A stretch of DNA of 64,000 bases from Bog-950 sp964493695 (GTDB lineage: Bacteria > Bacteroidota > Bacteroidia > Chitinophagales > LD1). The notes beneath the pieces were generated by a model. The model was not told the DNA's origin. It searched no databases and saw only the letters and a list, made by a program, of their open reading frames with translations. The stretch covers positions 1 through 64,000 of the forward strand of contig CAZBPG010000009.1 of assembly GCA_964493695.1 (NCBI GenBank), in the 5' to 3' direction. The position numbers and the translations under genes are program-made. Shown here piece by piece: positions 26,623-34,962 of the stretch. Numbering within the stretch: position 1 is the stretch's first letter; every line of letters starts with the position of its first letter.

Positions 26623-28743
26623 ATGGGAAAGGATTTAAGTTATACGAGAAATATTGGAATTGCTGCACACATTGACGCGGGTAAAACAACTACTACCGAG
26701 CGTATTTTGTATTACACCGGTGTAAACTATAAGATTGGTGAGGTGCACGAAGGTGCTGCAACAATGGACTGGATGGAGCAGGAGCAGGAGCGTGGTATTA
26801 CCATCACTTCGGCTGCTACCCGTTGCGCATGGACATGGAAGGATAAGAAATACGACATTAATATTATTGATACTCCCGGCCACGTTGACTTTACAGTGGA
26901 AGTGAACCGTTCACTTCGTGTATTGGACGGTTTGGTGTTTTTGTTTTCTGCTGTTGACGGTGTTGAGCCTCAATCAGAAACCAACTGGCGTTTGGCGGAT
27001 AACTATAATGTAGCCCGTTTAGGTTTTGTAAACAAGATGGACCGTTCAGGTGCTGACTTCTTTAATGTAGTTAAGCAGGTGCAAACCATGTTGGGTTCAA
27101 CTCCAATGGTTATGCAGATTCCTATTGGTAACGAAGAGAACTTTAAAGGTGTGGTTGACTTGATTGCCAACGAAGCAATTATCTGGAACGAAAGCGACAG
27201 AGGTATGACTTCTGAAACTGTTCCGGTTCCTGCCGATTTAGTAGATGAGGTAAAAGAATACCGCGAGAAGATGTTAGAGCAGGTGGCTGAGTTTGACGAC
27301 CACCTGATGGAGAAATATTTTGCAGACCCGAATTCAATTTCACCGGACGAAATCCGTGCGGCTGTTCGCAAGGCGGTAATTGCTCAAAAGGTAGTTCCTA
27401 TGTATTGCGGTTCGGCTTTCAAGAACAAAGGTGTTCAGGCGGTGTTGGATGCCGTTTGCGCTATTCTTCCTTCACCACAAGATAAGCCGAATATCAAGGC
27501 AACTAACCCTGATACAGAAGCTGAAATGGAAATTCACCCGGATACTTCTGCTCCGTTTTGTGCATTAGCATTCAAAATTGCTACCGACCCTTATGTTGGT
27601 CGTCTGGCATATTTCCGGGTTTATCAGGGAGGTCTGGATGCCGGTTCATATATATTGAATACCCGCACCGGTAAGAAAGAGCGTATCTCGCGTTTGTTCC
27701 AGATGCATGCCAACAAGCAGAATCCGGTTGACAGAGTAGAAGCAGGTGATATTGCAGCCGCAGTAGGTTTCAAAGATATTCGCACCGGTGATACCCTTTG
27801 CGATGAGAAGAACCCGGTGGTGTTGGAAAGTATGAAATTCCCTGAGCCGGTTATCTCATTGGCTATTGAGCCTAAGGCGCAGAAAGATTTGGATAAACTG
27901 GGTATGTCTCTCGGTAAACTGGCTGAGGAAGATCCTACCTTCAAAGTATCGTTTGATGAGCAGACCGGACAGACCATTATTGCCGGAATGGGTGAGTTGC
28001 ACTTAGAAATTCTTGTTGACCGCTTGAAGAGAGAGTTCAATGTAGAATGTAACCAGGGAGCACCGCAGGTAAATTACAAAGAGCGTTTAACTAAAACTAT
28101 CGAACACCGCGAGCAATACAAAAAGCAATCGGGTGGTCGTGGTAAGTTTGCCGATATTAAGATTGAAATAGGACCTGCAGATGTAGATGCACCTCTTGGT
28201 CTTCAGTTCATCAACGATGTATTCGGAGGTTCTATTCCGCGCGAGTTTATTCCGCCTGTAGAAAAAGGCTTTAAAGAAGCTATGAAGACCGGTGTGTTGG
28301 CAGGATATGAATTGGATAGTTTGAAGGTTCGTTTGTTTGATGGTTCTTTCCACGCGGTTGACTCTGATGCGTTATCGTTTGAGTTGTGCGCTAAGATGGC
28401 TTTCAGAACAGCAGCTAAAATGTGCAAACCGGTATTGCTGGAACCGATTATGAAGGTAGAGGTTATTACACCCGATGAAAACACCGGTGATGTAGTAGGT
28501 GACCTGAACCGCAGAAGAGGTTTGCTGGAAGGTATGGAAGCAAAGGTGAACGCACAGGTAGTAAAAGCTAAAGTGCCGTTGAGCGAAATGTTTGGTTATG
28601 TTACTCAATTGAGAACATTGACTTCAGGCCGTGCAACATCTACTATGGAGTTCTTCGCTTTCCAACCGGCACCGGAGAACGTTGCAGCAGCGGTTATTGC
28701 CAAGAATTCAGGTAAGCAAAGAAGCAGCGCAGTAGAGCAATAA
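26623..28743 (+). CDS. fusA: Translation elongation factor G
   Basis: A 706-residue GTPase catalysing ribosomal translocation. The G domain has G1 AHIDAGKTTTTERILYYTG, G3 DTPGHVDF and G4 NKMDRSGAD. Domain II, domain III (GMGELHLEILVDRLKREF), domain IV (QYKKQSGGRGKFADIKIE) and domain V (EPIMKVEVITPDENTGDVVG) follow in order and at full length. It is the third gene of the str-type operon. Confidence 0.99.
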   Translation: MGKDLSYTRNIGIAAHIDAGKTTTTERILYYTGVNYKIGEVHEGAATMDWMEQEQERGITITSAATRCAWTWKDKKYDINIIDTPGHVDFTVEVNRSLRVLDGLVFLFSAVDGVEPQSETNWRLADNYNVARLGFVNKMDRSGADFFNVVKQVQTMLGSTPMVMQIPIGNEENFKGVVDLIANEAIIWNESDRGMTSETVPVPADLVDEVKEYREKMLEQVAEFDDHLMEKYFADPNSISPDEIRAAVRKAVIAQKVVPMYCGSAFKNKGVQAVLDAVCAILPSPQDKPNIKATNPDTEAEMEIHPDTSAPFCALAFKIATDPYVGRLAYFRVYQGGLDAGSYILNTRTGKKERISRLFQMHANKQNPVDRVEAGDIAAAVGFKDIRTGDTLCDEKNPVVLESMKFPEPVISLAIEPKAQKDLDKLGMSLGKLAEEDPTFKVSFDEQTGQTIIAGMGELHLEILVDRLKREFNVECNQGAPQVNYKERLTKTIEHREQYKKQSGGRGKFADIKIEIGPADVDAPLGLQFINDVFGGSIPREFIPPVEKGFKEAMKTGVLAGYELDSLKVRLFDGSFHAVDSDALSFELCAKMAFRTAAKMCKPVLLEPIMKVEVITPDENTGDVVGDLNRRRGLLEGMEAKVNAQVVKAKVPLSEMFGYVTQLRTLTSGRATSTMEFFAFQPAPENVAAAVIAKNSGKQRSSAVEQ

Positions 28744-28794
28744 TTAAAAACAGAAACAGAAATCTTAAACCCTAAATATTAAAACGTTCTTTTT

Positions 28795-29100
28795 ATGAGC
28801 CAGAGAATCAGAATTAAATTAAAGAGTTACGATCACAACTTAGTTGACAAAAGCGCTGAGAAGATTGTAAAGACAGTGAAGAACACAGGTGCTGTAGTAA
28901 GCGGACCGGTTCCTCTTCCAACACATAAAAAAATATTTACGGTTCTCCGTTCACCGCACGTGAACGCTAACTCTAAAGAGCAGTTCCAGCTTTGTACTTA
29001 CAAGCGCTTGCTGGATATCTATTCTTCTACTTCTAAAACAGTAGATGCGTTGATGAAACTTGAACTTCCGAGCGGAGTGGAGGTGGAAATAAAGGCATAA
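28795..29100 (+). CDS. rpsJ: 30S ribosomal protein S10
   Basis: A 101-residue protein of the 30S head and also the NusE transcription factor that binds NusB and NusG. Motifs IRIKLKSYDHNLVDKSAEKI and GPVPLPTHKK are standard. In most bacteria it opens the S10 operon; here, as in many Bacteroidota, it follows fusA. Confidence 0.99.
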   Translation: MSQRIRIKLKSYDHNLVDKSAEKIVKTVKNTGAVVSGPVPLPTHKKIFTVLRSPHVNANSKEQFQLCTYKRLLDIYSSTSKTVDALMKLELPSGVEVEIKA

Positions 29101-29166
29101 TTAGCTGATTAGCTAATTAGCAAATGAGTTGATTGTATTCCATCTGCTAATTTGCTAATCAATACA
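29101..29166. repeat. Octamer repeat (TTAGCTGA/TTAGCTAA) with inverted copy, rpsJ-rplC spacer
   Basis: TTAGCTGA, TTAGCTAA and TTAGCAAA run in tandem from 29101; a second set in inverted sense (CTGCTAATTTGCTAATCAA) follows at about 29143-29161, so the region can fold into a hairpin. It fills half of an unusually long (137-base) spacer. Confidence 0.65.
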
Positions 29167-29237
29167 TCAATTAATCGAAACAGTATTTTATCATTTATGA
29201 GCCTCTAAAACAAAGGGCTCCTCTAAAACCAAATAGT

Positions 29238-29852
29238 ATGAAAGGAATTATCGGAAAAAAAGTAGGAATGACCAGCGTGTTTACCAATGGTAAACAAACT
29301 GCGGTAACAGTTATTGAAGCCGGCCCTTGTGTGGTTACACAAATCAAAACAAAAGAAACAGACGGCTACTCGGCTATTCAGTTGGCTTTTGACGACAAGA
29401 AAGAAAAGCAAACACCAAAGGCTTTGCAAGGCCACTTCAAGAAGGCAGGAACAACCCCTAAAAGAAAGGTGGTTGAGTTCCGCGATTATGATTTTGAAAA
29501 AGTAGTTGGCGACACAGTTCTTGCCACCACTTACGAAGAGGGTGACTTGGTAAACGTAATCGGAACTTCGAAAGGAAAAGGTTTTCAGGGTGTTGTAAAA
29601 CGTCACGGATTCAGTGGTGTGGGAATGGGTTCACACGGTCAGCATGACCGTATGCGTGCTCCGGGTTCACTGGGTGCATCGTCTGACCCTGCACACGTAT
29701 TTAAAGGCATCAGAATGGCCGGAAGAATGGGAGGCAACCGCGTTGAAACGCTGAACCTGCAAGTGGTGAAAGTTTTGGCTGAGGAGAATTTAGTTCTTAT
29801 TAAAGGTTCGGTGCCGGGAGCTATAGGCTCTTATGTAATTATTGAAGGGTAG
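29238..29852 (+). CDS. rplC: 50S ribosomal protein L3
   Basis: A 204-residue large-subunit protein near the peptidyl-transferase centre. The motifs MKGIIGKKVGMTSVF and HGFSGVGMGSHGQHD, then GSLGASSDP and MAGRMGGNRVETLN, are intact, and the C-terminus (GSYVIIEG) is at the expected place. The gene is complete, yet it is followed by a strong terminator and a convergent unrelated gene instead of rplD, so the S10 operon ends here. Confidence 0.98.
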   Translation: MKGIIGKKVGMTSVFTNGKQTAVTVIEAGPCVVTQIKTKETDGYSAIQLAFDDKKEKQTPKALQGHFKKAGTTPKRKVVEFRDYDFEKVVGDTVLATTYEEGDLVNVIGTSKGKGFQGVVKRHGFSGVGMGSHGQHDRMRAPGSLGASSDPAHVFKGIRMAGRMGGNRVETLNLQVVKVLAEENLVLIKGSVPGAIGSYVIIEG

Positions 29853-29891
29853 GTTCGCGCAAGCGAAATCCCGATAAAGGAAAGTGAAAGG

Positions 29892-29919
29892 TCTCCCGAT
29901 TTATCGGGAGATTTTTTTT
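29892..29919 (+). terminator. Strong intrinsic terminator after rplC
   Basis: TCTCCCGAT (29892-29900), TT, ATCGGGAGA (29903-29911) then eight T. Confidence 0.93.
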
Positions 29920-29920
29920 G

Positions 29921-29950
29921 CCCCCAAGCCCTAAAGGGGGCTTAACAGCC
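29921..29950. repeat. REP-like C4/G4 palindrome copy
   Basis: CCCCCAAGCCCTAAAGGGGG followed by CTTAACAGCC. It belongs to the same family as copies at 35489, 38686, 38772, 59153 and 59249; the adjoining AACAGCC is shared with the 38686 copy. Confidence 0.65.
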
Positions 29951-29961
29951 AACCCAAAAAC

Positions 29962-29985
29962 AAAAGGCGCTTCACAGCGCCTTTT
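29962..29985 (-). terminator. Terminator of the gene at 30011
   Basis: AAAAGGCGC, TTCACA loop, GCGCCTTTT; on the minus strand it is followed by GTTTTTG. Confidence 0.8.
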
Positions 29986-30010
29986 GCCTATGAAACAATA
30001 AAAAAGCGCC

Positions 30011-30955
30011 CTACGTACTGCTGGCAAGCACGTAATTCTTAGTAGAAGTAACACCGGTGAATATCTGCACAGTCACAGTTAAAGTCTGGTAACCGTCTTT
30101 CGAAATTTCGAGTGTATAAGTGCCGCTGGCAATGTTTCCGAAATCGTATTCACCAACACCATCTGTAGTAGCTTCATAATCTGTTTCGAGCAGGCGGAGC
30201 AGCACACCGGTTAGCTTGTTGCCGGTAGCTTCACCGGTAACGGTTCCTTTTAAACCGGCTGGGCCGGGAGAAGAGATGATACCTTTCAGGTAAGCAAAAG
30301 TTACCTCATCCTGTGTGGCAGGCGGTGCAATCATTTTTAAATCGCCCAGCATCAGCATCAGGTCATCGTATATTTCGTTGTTGTCCTCAATTTTTTCATC
30401 GGTCATGTTGGGTGCTCCGGCAACGCCAAGGGTAAACTGGTTGTATTTATCCTGAAAGGCGTTTTTGGTTGTATCGTAATCGGCAGGGAAGCCAACATAC
30501 ATTTTGCCGGTGAGCAAAAGAATGTTGTTGGTGATAAAGTTTTTGCCGGATATGAGCATTTGCTTAAGGTCTTCCCAATCCGGACTGGTGGCAGTGGCGG
30601 TGCGGTAATAGCCGCTGCCGGCTGCTTCTAAGTCGGGTTTGATTTGCTCTTTATTAGTTTGGTGAGCACGAATGATGTAACGCTCTAAAAGTTTCCAGTT
30701 AAAAATGGCATCGACTGCCAGCTTTTTTAAGTCGTTGCGCTCTTTTTCGGTAACAGAATCGCGCACCTGAAAATCCGGCTGTGCTTCCACCACGGCAATG
30801 CGCGCAAGTTTGTCATCTATGTACAGCATGGTGTATTCCGGAAACTTGCCTTCTACGTCTATCTGATGTTGTTTGCAAATGTTCCATCCTAAGTTGCAGA
30901 TGGCGTATAGCTCCGGTTGCGAGCTGGCATACTTGGCTTTAATTTCGTTTGACAT
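30011..30955 (-). CDS. Hypothetical protein with carboxypeptidase-regulatory-like C-terminal domain
   Basis: A 314-residue protein without a signal peptide. Residues 1-210 are mainly helical and of no family I recognise (NLGWNICKQHQIDVEGKFPE, EIYDDLMLMLGDLKMIAP). Residues 232-314 form a CarboxypepD_reg-like beta sandwich: LKGTVTGEATGNKLTGVLLR, GVGEYDFGNIASGTYTLEIS, KDGYQTLTVTV. That module is common in Bacteroidota surface proteins, usually with a signal peptide, so its presence here in an apparently cytoplasmic protein is odd. The gene is monocistronic and converges on rplC. Confidence 0.72.
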   Translation of the reverse strand: MSNEIKAKYASSQPELYAICNLGWNICKQHQIDVEGKFPEYTMLYIDDKLARIAVVEAQPDFQVRDSVTEKERNDLKKLAVDAIFNWKLLERYIIRAHQTNKEQIKPDLEAAGSGYYRTATATSPDWEDLKQMLISGKNFITNNILLLTGKMYVGFPADYDTTKNAFQDKYNQFTLGVAGAPNMTDEKIEDNNEIYDDLMLMLGDLKMIAPPATQDEVTFAYLKGIISSPGPAGLKGTVTGEATGNKLTGVLLRLLETDYEATTDGVGEYDFGNIASGTYTLEISKDGYQTLTVTVQIFTGVTSTKNYVLASST

Positions 30956-30993
30956 GGCTTTAAAATTTAAGCGTTTAATAATTGGTTTTGTTT

Positions 30994-31020
30994 CCCCGCT
31001 GTAGCTTTAGCGTAAGCGGG
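30994..31020. repeat. Hairpin of the CCCGCTTACGC family
   Basis: CCCGCT and AGCGGG form the outer stem around a GC-rich interior. Similar words (CCCGCTTACGG, CCTACGCTAAAGG) recur at about 45147-45183. The remaining spacer 31021-31304 shows nothing recognisable. Confidence 0.4.
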
Positions 31021-31304
31021 TTTATTCAAAAACGCACACCCATACTGCCGTATTGTACCGCCAAATAGTTTTTAGAAAATTTTTACAATTCCATGACAAT
31101 TCTCTTGTCCCCGCTGGCCGGGATGGGGAGTGGTTATATTCAATTCTCCTCCTGTCATTCTGCACAAGCCGCCATCCGGTTCACAAAAACAAAACCATAT
31201 TATATTTGAAACAAAAAGAATATTGAAAATCTGTCCCTTGGCAACGGTTCAAAAAGCGGCCTTGCTCTACAAAACTGTAACCAACTTTCTATAAAGTAAA
31301 ACCG

Positions 31305-31907
31305 ATGGCAAAAGAAACCGAAGAACAAAAACAGGAACGGCTCAATTATGAAAGGGTCGTACGTTTAACCTTTAACTTATTAGGTTGGTTAATCCGTTAC
31401 CCCGCATCCCTCGATGCATTGGGCTTCAGCGAGCGGGAAAAAGATGTAATACAAATGAAATGGAAGTATGGCCTCACCATCGAACAAATTGCCGGAAACC
31501 TCTCACTATCGAAGGAAAGAGCCAGACAGATTCATGACAAATTAATAACTAAAATCTATGTGCGCATTCCGCGCGTGCTTACCGAGTATCCGGATAGGAA
31601 ACAATTGCAACAGGAGAATATGCAACTGAAACAGGAAATTGCGAGGTATAAAGCCATGCTCGATTCTTTAAGCAAGGAAGAAAAACAGGAACTCCGCAAA
31701 AATGATATAACCGATAAAAAAATTGACGAAATTGCTTTAAGGGCTAAAACCATCAATCTGCTAAAAGGGGCCGGTATAAAAACCGTTCAGGATTTATTAG
31801 AGTTTGATACCGCTTCTTTGTTTGCCATCAAAAAATTCAGTGTAAGAATGATGGTTGAAGTAGAAGATGTTCTATGGCAACATCACCTGCGAATTAAGCC
31901 GGGCTGA
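31305..31907 (+). CDS. Sigma70 region 4-like HTH fused to an RNA polymerase alpha-CTD-like domain
   Basis: A 200-residue protein of three parts. Residues about 40-95 match sigma region 4 (FSEREKDVIQMKWKYGLTIE, LSLSKERARQIHDKLITKI). A coiled coil follows at residues 100-135 (QQENMQLKQEIARYKAMLDS). Residues about 143-197 align with the alpha-CTD of the rpoA product in this window: LRAKTINLLKGAGIKTVQDL against VRAFNCLKAAKINSLEEL, and VRMMVEVEDVL against KKSLVEIEALL. Sigma regions 2 and 3 are absent, so it is not a sigma factor. A promoter-binding or polymerase-associated regulator is inferred. No neighbouring gene suggests its target. Confidence 0.8.
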   Translation: MAKETEEQKQERLNYERVVRLTFNLLGWLIRYPASLDALGFSEREKDVIQMKWKYGLTIEQIAGNLSLSKERARQIHDKLITKIYVRIPRVLTEYPDRKQLQQENMQLKQEIARYKAMLDSLSKEEKQELRKNDITDKKIDEIALRAKTINLLKGAGIKTVQDLLEFDTASLFAIKKFSVRMMVEVEDVLWQHHLRIKPG

Positions 31908-32008
31908 AAAACCTGGTTAATATAACAGCCAAGGGACAAATTAAGTCCCCGCATTCTCCAACTCAGAAACCTACGATTATAATTCTTTACTTATAGGTTG
32001 GCGGGGAA

Positions 32009-32115
32009 CATCAACCTCCAACTCTAATCTTTGTGTCCTTCGTGTAACCTTCGCGCTCTTTGTGGTTAACTGTATTCGGCTGTTCTCCGCTTTCTCCGTG
32101 CCTCCGTGCGCAACT
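32009..32115. repeat. Degenerate CTTTGTG/CTCCGTG short repeats
   Basis: Words of the type CTTTGTGTC, CTTCGTGTAAC, CTTTGTGG, CTCCGTGCC recur every 8-11 bases. Non-coding low-complexity sequence at the front of the 755-base gene-free stretch 31908-32662. Confidence 0.6.
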
Positions 32116-32160
32116 TGTTTTTGGGGTCTTTTCCCTGTTAAAACCCTCCAAAACCACCCT

Positions 32161-32500
32161 TCTGTCCCTGTGTTGCTAATTTCCGTCTCTGTGTTGCTTG
32201 CTTCCGTCTTTGTGTTTTTCATTTCGGTAGCTGTGTTTTCGGCTTCGGTCCCTGTGTTTTTAACTTCTGTTTGCGGGTTACCCGTTTTAGTCGCTATGTT
32301 GCGGGCTTTGGTGCTTGTGTTTTTAACTTTGGTCGCTGCCAAGCGGCTTTTGCTCTTTGTGTTTTCGGTTTCTGCCCCTGTGCTTTTAACTTATGTTTAC
32401 CTCTTATCCGTTTCTATCCTTGTGTCATTTCCTTCGGTGCCTGTATTTTTCATTTTGGTCGCTGTGTTGTCACCATCGGTTTCAGCCTTTTCGCCTTTTA
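32161..32500. repeat. Degenerate 21-bp tandem repeat
   Basis: CTGTGTT-like words occur in strict 21-base phase (32168, 32189, 32210, 32231, 32252, and with substitutions at 32294 and 32315), with TTCGGT-like words between. About 15 units are visible. The minus strand reads as a heptapeptide repeat of type NTGTEVK for about 100 residues without an ATG start; the plus strand reads as an unbroken hydrophobic string. I treat it as non-coding. Confidence 0.75.
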
Positions 32501-32558
32501 CTGCCCCTACCCCTGCTACTGCCACTTCTCCTTCTCCCTCATATTTCCCTCTCTTTAT

Positions 32559-32588
32559 TTTGAAAATTGCACTATCTCAATATATTTG
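32559..32588 (+). promoter_or_regulatory. Promoter of tRNA-Trp/secE operon
   Basis: TTTG (32559-32562), 18-base spacer, TATATTTG (32581-32588): a full match to the Bacteroidota consensus, 74 bases before the tRNA. Confidence 0.78.
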
Positions 32589-32662
32589 CGTCCCTTTTGA
32601 GAAAAGGGGTGAGGGGCTATGGCCGTAAGTGTTGTGCAGAAACCCTTTTTGTAGAAGGAAAT

Positions 32663-32733
32663 AGGGGCATAGTGCAATGGTAGCATACGGGTCTCCAAAA
32701 CCCTTGATGTCAGTTCGAATCTGGCTGCCCCTG
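32663..32733 (+). tRNA. tRNA-Trp (anticodon CCA)
   Basis: Acceptor AGGGGCA pairs with TGCCCCT; anticodon arm CGGGT-CTCCAAA-ACCCT carries CCA; T arm GTCAG-TTCGAAT-CTGGC; discriminator G; no encoded CCA. Placement directly before secE-nusG is widespread in bacteria and supports the call. Confidence 0.95.
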
Positions 32734-32739
32734 CAAATT

Positions 32740-32797
32740 GGCGAGAGGTGAATGGCGAGTAGCAAGGAGTGAATAGCGAGTAGTAAGTAGTAAACAG
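32740..32797. repeat. Heptamer repeat, GCGAGTA family
   Basis: Units GGCGAGA, GGCGAGT, AGCGAGT, AGTAAGT fill the tRNA-Trp to secE spacer. The same family fills the rpoA-rplQ spacer (48341-48398). Confidence 0.7.
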
Positions 32798-32818
32798 AAA
32801 TAAAGAGAAGAAACGACA

Positions 32819-33016
32819 ATGGAAAAAATTACAACATACTTTCAGGAAGCTTACGATGAGTTAATGAACAAAGTAACCTGGCCTACCTGGGGCGAACTGC
32901 AGGACAGTTCAGTAGTTGTTTTAATTGCAGCGCTTATCATTTCAATGATAGTTTTAGGAATTGACATTTCGTTTAAAGAAGGAACACAGCAGCTTTATAA
33001 ACTTATTATAGGATAA
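32819..33016 (+). CDS. secE: Preprotein translocase subunit SecE
   Basis: A 65-residue single-span inner-membrane protein of the SecYEG channel. The amphipathic helix (YDELMNKVTWPTWGELQDSS) with the conserved VTWPT motif leads to one membrane helix (VVVLIAALIISMIVLGIDIS). Typical minimal length for the phylum. Only 3 bases separate it from nusG. Confidence 0.97.
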   Translation: MEKITTYFQEAYDELMNKVTWPTWGELQDSSVVVLIAALIISMIVLGIDISFKEGTQQLYKLIIG

Positions 33017-33019
33017 CCC

Positions 33020-33553
33020 ATGGCAGAAGGTAAAAAGTGGTATGTAACGCGCGTTATCAGCGGGCAGGAGAAGAAGATTCGTGAGCACGTGCTGATGGAG
33101 GTAAAGCGTGCCAAGTGGGAGGCGATTGTAACCAACATCCTGATACCTACCGAGAAGATATATACCATTAAAGCAGGTAAAAAAACCATTAAAGATAAAA
33201 CGCTTTACCCCGGTTATATCTACATTGAAGTGGAAGACAAGAAGATGACACAGGAAATGTGGCTTACGGTTCGTCAGGTGCATGGGGTGCTGGGGTTTTT
33301 AGGAACACTGTCGCGTGCAGAGGAAGTAAAAGTGTTGGGCAAGGCCGATGAAATGCTGGATGCCGGTGAAACAATGGCAGAGCCGTTTATTGTAAACGAA
33401 GAGGTGAAGATTGTGGACGGAGCTTTCAACGACTTTTTAGGAACGATAGAAGAGATTAACAACGAGAAGAAGAAACTGAAAGTGGTGGTGAAGATTTTCG
33501 GACGCAAAACACCGGTGGAAGTAAGTTTTATGCAGGTAGAGAAGATAGCATAA
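33020..33553 (+). CDS. nusG: Transcription termination/antitermination factor NusG
   Basis: A 177-residue factor. The NGN domain (KWYVTRVISGQEKKIREHVL, LYPGYIYIEV) binds the polymerase clamp; the C-terminal KOW domain (VNEEVKIVDGAFNDFLGTIE) couples to S10 or Rho. Full length, with the usual secE neighbour. Confidence 0.98.
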   Translation: MAEGKKWYVTRVISGQEKKIREHVLMEVKRAKWEAIVTNILIPTEKIYTIKAGKKTIKDKTLYPGYIYIEVEDKKMTQEMWLTVRQVHGVLGFLGTLSRAEEVKVLGKADEMLDAGETMAEPFIVNEEVKIVDGAFNDFLGTIEEINNEKKKLKVVVKIFGRKTPVEVSFMQVEKIA

Positions 33554-33612
33554 CAGCGGCAGTAGGCAGTGGCAGTAGCAGTAAAAGGCAAATAGCAAAA
33601 GGCAAAAAATTA
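33554..33612. repeat. Heptamer repeats, GGCAGTA then AAAAGGC families, nusG-rplK spacer
   Basis: GGCAGTAGGCAGTGGCAGTA-type units run into AAAAGGCAAATAGCAAAAGG-type units. The order is the same as at 45595-45640 and, on the other strand, at 15717-15828. Confidence 0.75.
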
Positions 33613-33637
33613 AAATAACAACGATAATTTAAATACA

Positions 33638-34066
33638 ATGGCAAAGGAAATTCAAACATTCATCAAGTTACAGGTTAAGGGCGGACAAGCAAATCCGGCT
33701 CCTCCAATTGGTCCGGCTCTCGGTTCAAAGGGTGTGAACATTATGGAGTTCTGCAAACGCTTTAACGCGCAAACGCAGGATAAGCAAGGAAAGATTCTTC
33801 CGTGCGTGATAACCGTTTATACCGATAAGAGTTTCGACTTCATTATCAAAACTCCACCGGCTCACGCCTTGTTGATGGAATTGACGAAGAAGCAACTGGG
33901 TTCTGCCGAGCCTAACCGTAAGAAGATTGGAACGGTGAGCAAAGACATTATCCGCAAAATTGCAGAAGAGAAAATGCCTGACTTAAACTGCTTCACTATC
34001 GAATCAGCTATGAGCATGGTTGCCGGTTCTGCCAAGAGCGCAGGATTTAATGTAGAAGGATACTAA
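33638..34066 (+). CDS. rplK: 50S ribosomal protein L11
   Basis: A 142-residue protein of the GTPase-associated centre, needed for factor binding and stringent signalling. The N-terminal proline-rich stretch (ANPAPPIGPALGSKGVNIME) and the C-terminal RNA-binding part (MPDLNCFTIESAMSMVAGSA) are complete. Confidence 0.99.
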   Translation: MAKEIQTFIKLQVKGGQANPAPPIGPALGSKGVNIMEFCKRFNAQTQDKQGKILPCVITVYTDKSFDFIIKTPPAHALLMELTKKQLGSAEPNRKKIGTVSKDIIRKIAEEKMPDLNCFTIESAMSMVAGSAKSAGFNVEGY

Positions 34067-34069
34067 TAC

Positions 34070-34145
34070 CAGTAGCAGCAGCACTAAGCAGGGGCAGTAA
34101 CATGCCCGGTATTTATACTGCTACTGCCGCTGCCAACTGCAACTT
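34070..34145. repeat. GGCAGTA-family repeats in both orientations, rplK-rplA spacer
   Basis: Units of type CAGTAGCAGCAG and GGGGCAGTAAC are followed by the inverted form (ACTGCTACTGCCGCTGCC), so the spacer can fold on itself. An additional ribosomal leader role cannot be excluded; L1 commonly regulates its own mRNA. Confidence 0.65.
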
Positions 34146-34201
34146 TTTTTATAACCGAGGGAGGAGTTCATTGCTCCGGTTGACCTCAAAAAACTAAAAC
34201 A

Positions 34202-34900
34202 ATGAAATTAACTAAGAAAAGAAAAGCCGTTCAAGGCAAAGTAGACGCTAACAAGCTCTACACCCTCACCGATGCTAGTAAGCTGGTGAAAGAAACAACC
34301 ACCTGCAAGTTTGATGCATCGGTTGATTTACACATTCAGTTAGGTATTGACCCTAAGAAAGCCGACCAGGCAATCCGCGGAACTACAGCGCTTCCTCACG
34401 GAACCGGTAAAACCAAAAGAGTTTTGGTACTTACCACTCCCGACAAAGAAGAAGAAGCAAAAGCTGCCGGTGCCGACTTTGTAGGCCTGGAGGAGTTTGT
34501 TACGAAAATTGAAAGCGGCTGGATGGAGTTTGATGTGGTTATCGCTTCGCCAAACGTAATGGCTAAGATTGCGAAAATCGGTAAAGTATTAGGCCCCCGT
34601 AACTTAATGCCGAATCCTAAATCGGGAACGGTTACACCGGAAGTTGGTAAAGCGGTAGGCGAAGTGAAGAAAGGTAAAATTGCCTTCAAGGTAGATAAGT
34701 TCGGAATCGTTCACACCTCTGTGGGTCGTGTATCGTTCAGTGCTACACAAATCAACGAGAACGCACAAACACTTTTGCAAACACTTGCTAAACTGAAACC
34801 GGCTACTGCTAAAGGAATCTATTTTAAAGGAATCAGCATGGCTTCAACTATGAGCCCGGGAATTAATGTTGATTCTAAATCGGTAGATGGATTAAATTAA
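34202..34900 (+). CDS. rplA: 50S ribosomal protein L1
   Basis: A 232-residue protein of the mobile L1 stalk that guides E-site tRNA release. Signatures GTTALPHGTGKTKRVLVLT, LGPRNLMPNPKSGTVT and FKVDKFGIVHTSVGR are intact. Confidence 0.99.
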   Translation: MKLTKKRKAVQGKVDANKLYTLTDASKLVKETTTCKFDASVDLHIQLGIDPKKADQAIRGTTALPHGTGKTKRVLVLTTPDKEEEAKAAGADFVGLEEFVTKIESGWMEFDVVIASPNVMAKIAKIGKVLGPRNLMPNPKSGTVTPEVGKAVGEVKKGKIAFKVDKFGIVHTSVGRVSFSATQINENAQTLLQTLAKLKPATAKGIYFKGISMASTMSPGINVDSKSVDGLN

Positions 34901-34902
34901 AA

Positions 34903-34945
34903 AACAGACAAGAGACGTTAGACAATAGACATTAGATAACGAATC
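34903..34945. repeat. Heptamer repeat, TTAGACA family, rplA-rplJ spacer
   Basis: Units TTAGACA, ATAGACA, TTAGATA. The 19-mer TTAGACAATAGACATTAGA occurs identically in the rpsM-rpsK spacer 11 kb away. Confidence 0.75.
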
Positions 34946-34962
34946 CAATAAAAAATATAAAA

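Noticed and set aside
31977..32342. 121-residue minus-strand frame with heptapeptide repeats
   Set aside because: It starts only at TTG, has no promoter or family resemblance, and mirrors the DNA repeat; kept as a finding, not as a gene.
32062..32628. 188-residue hydrophobic plus-strand frame
   Set aside because: It is the translation of the 21-bp repeat and runs into the tRNA-Trp/secE promoter; no family resemblance.
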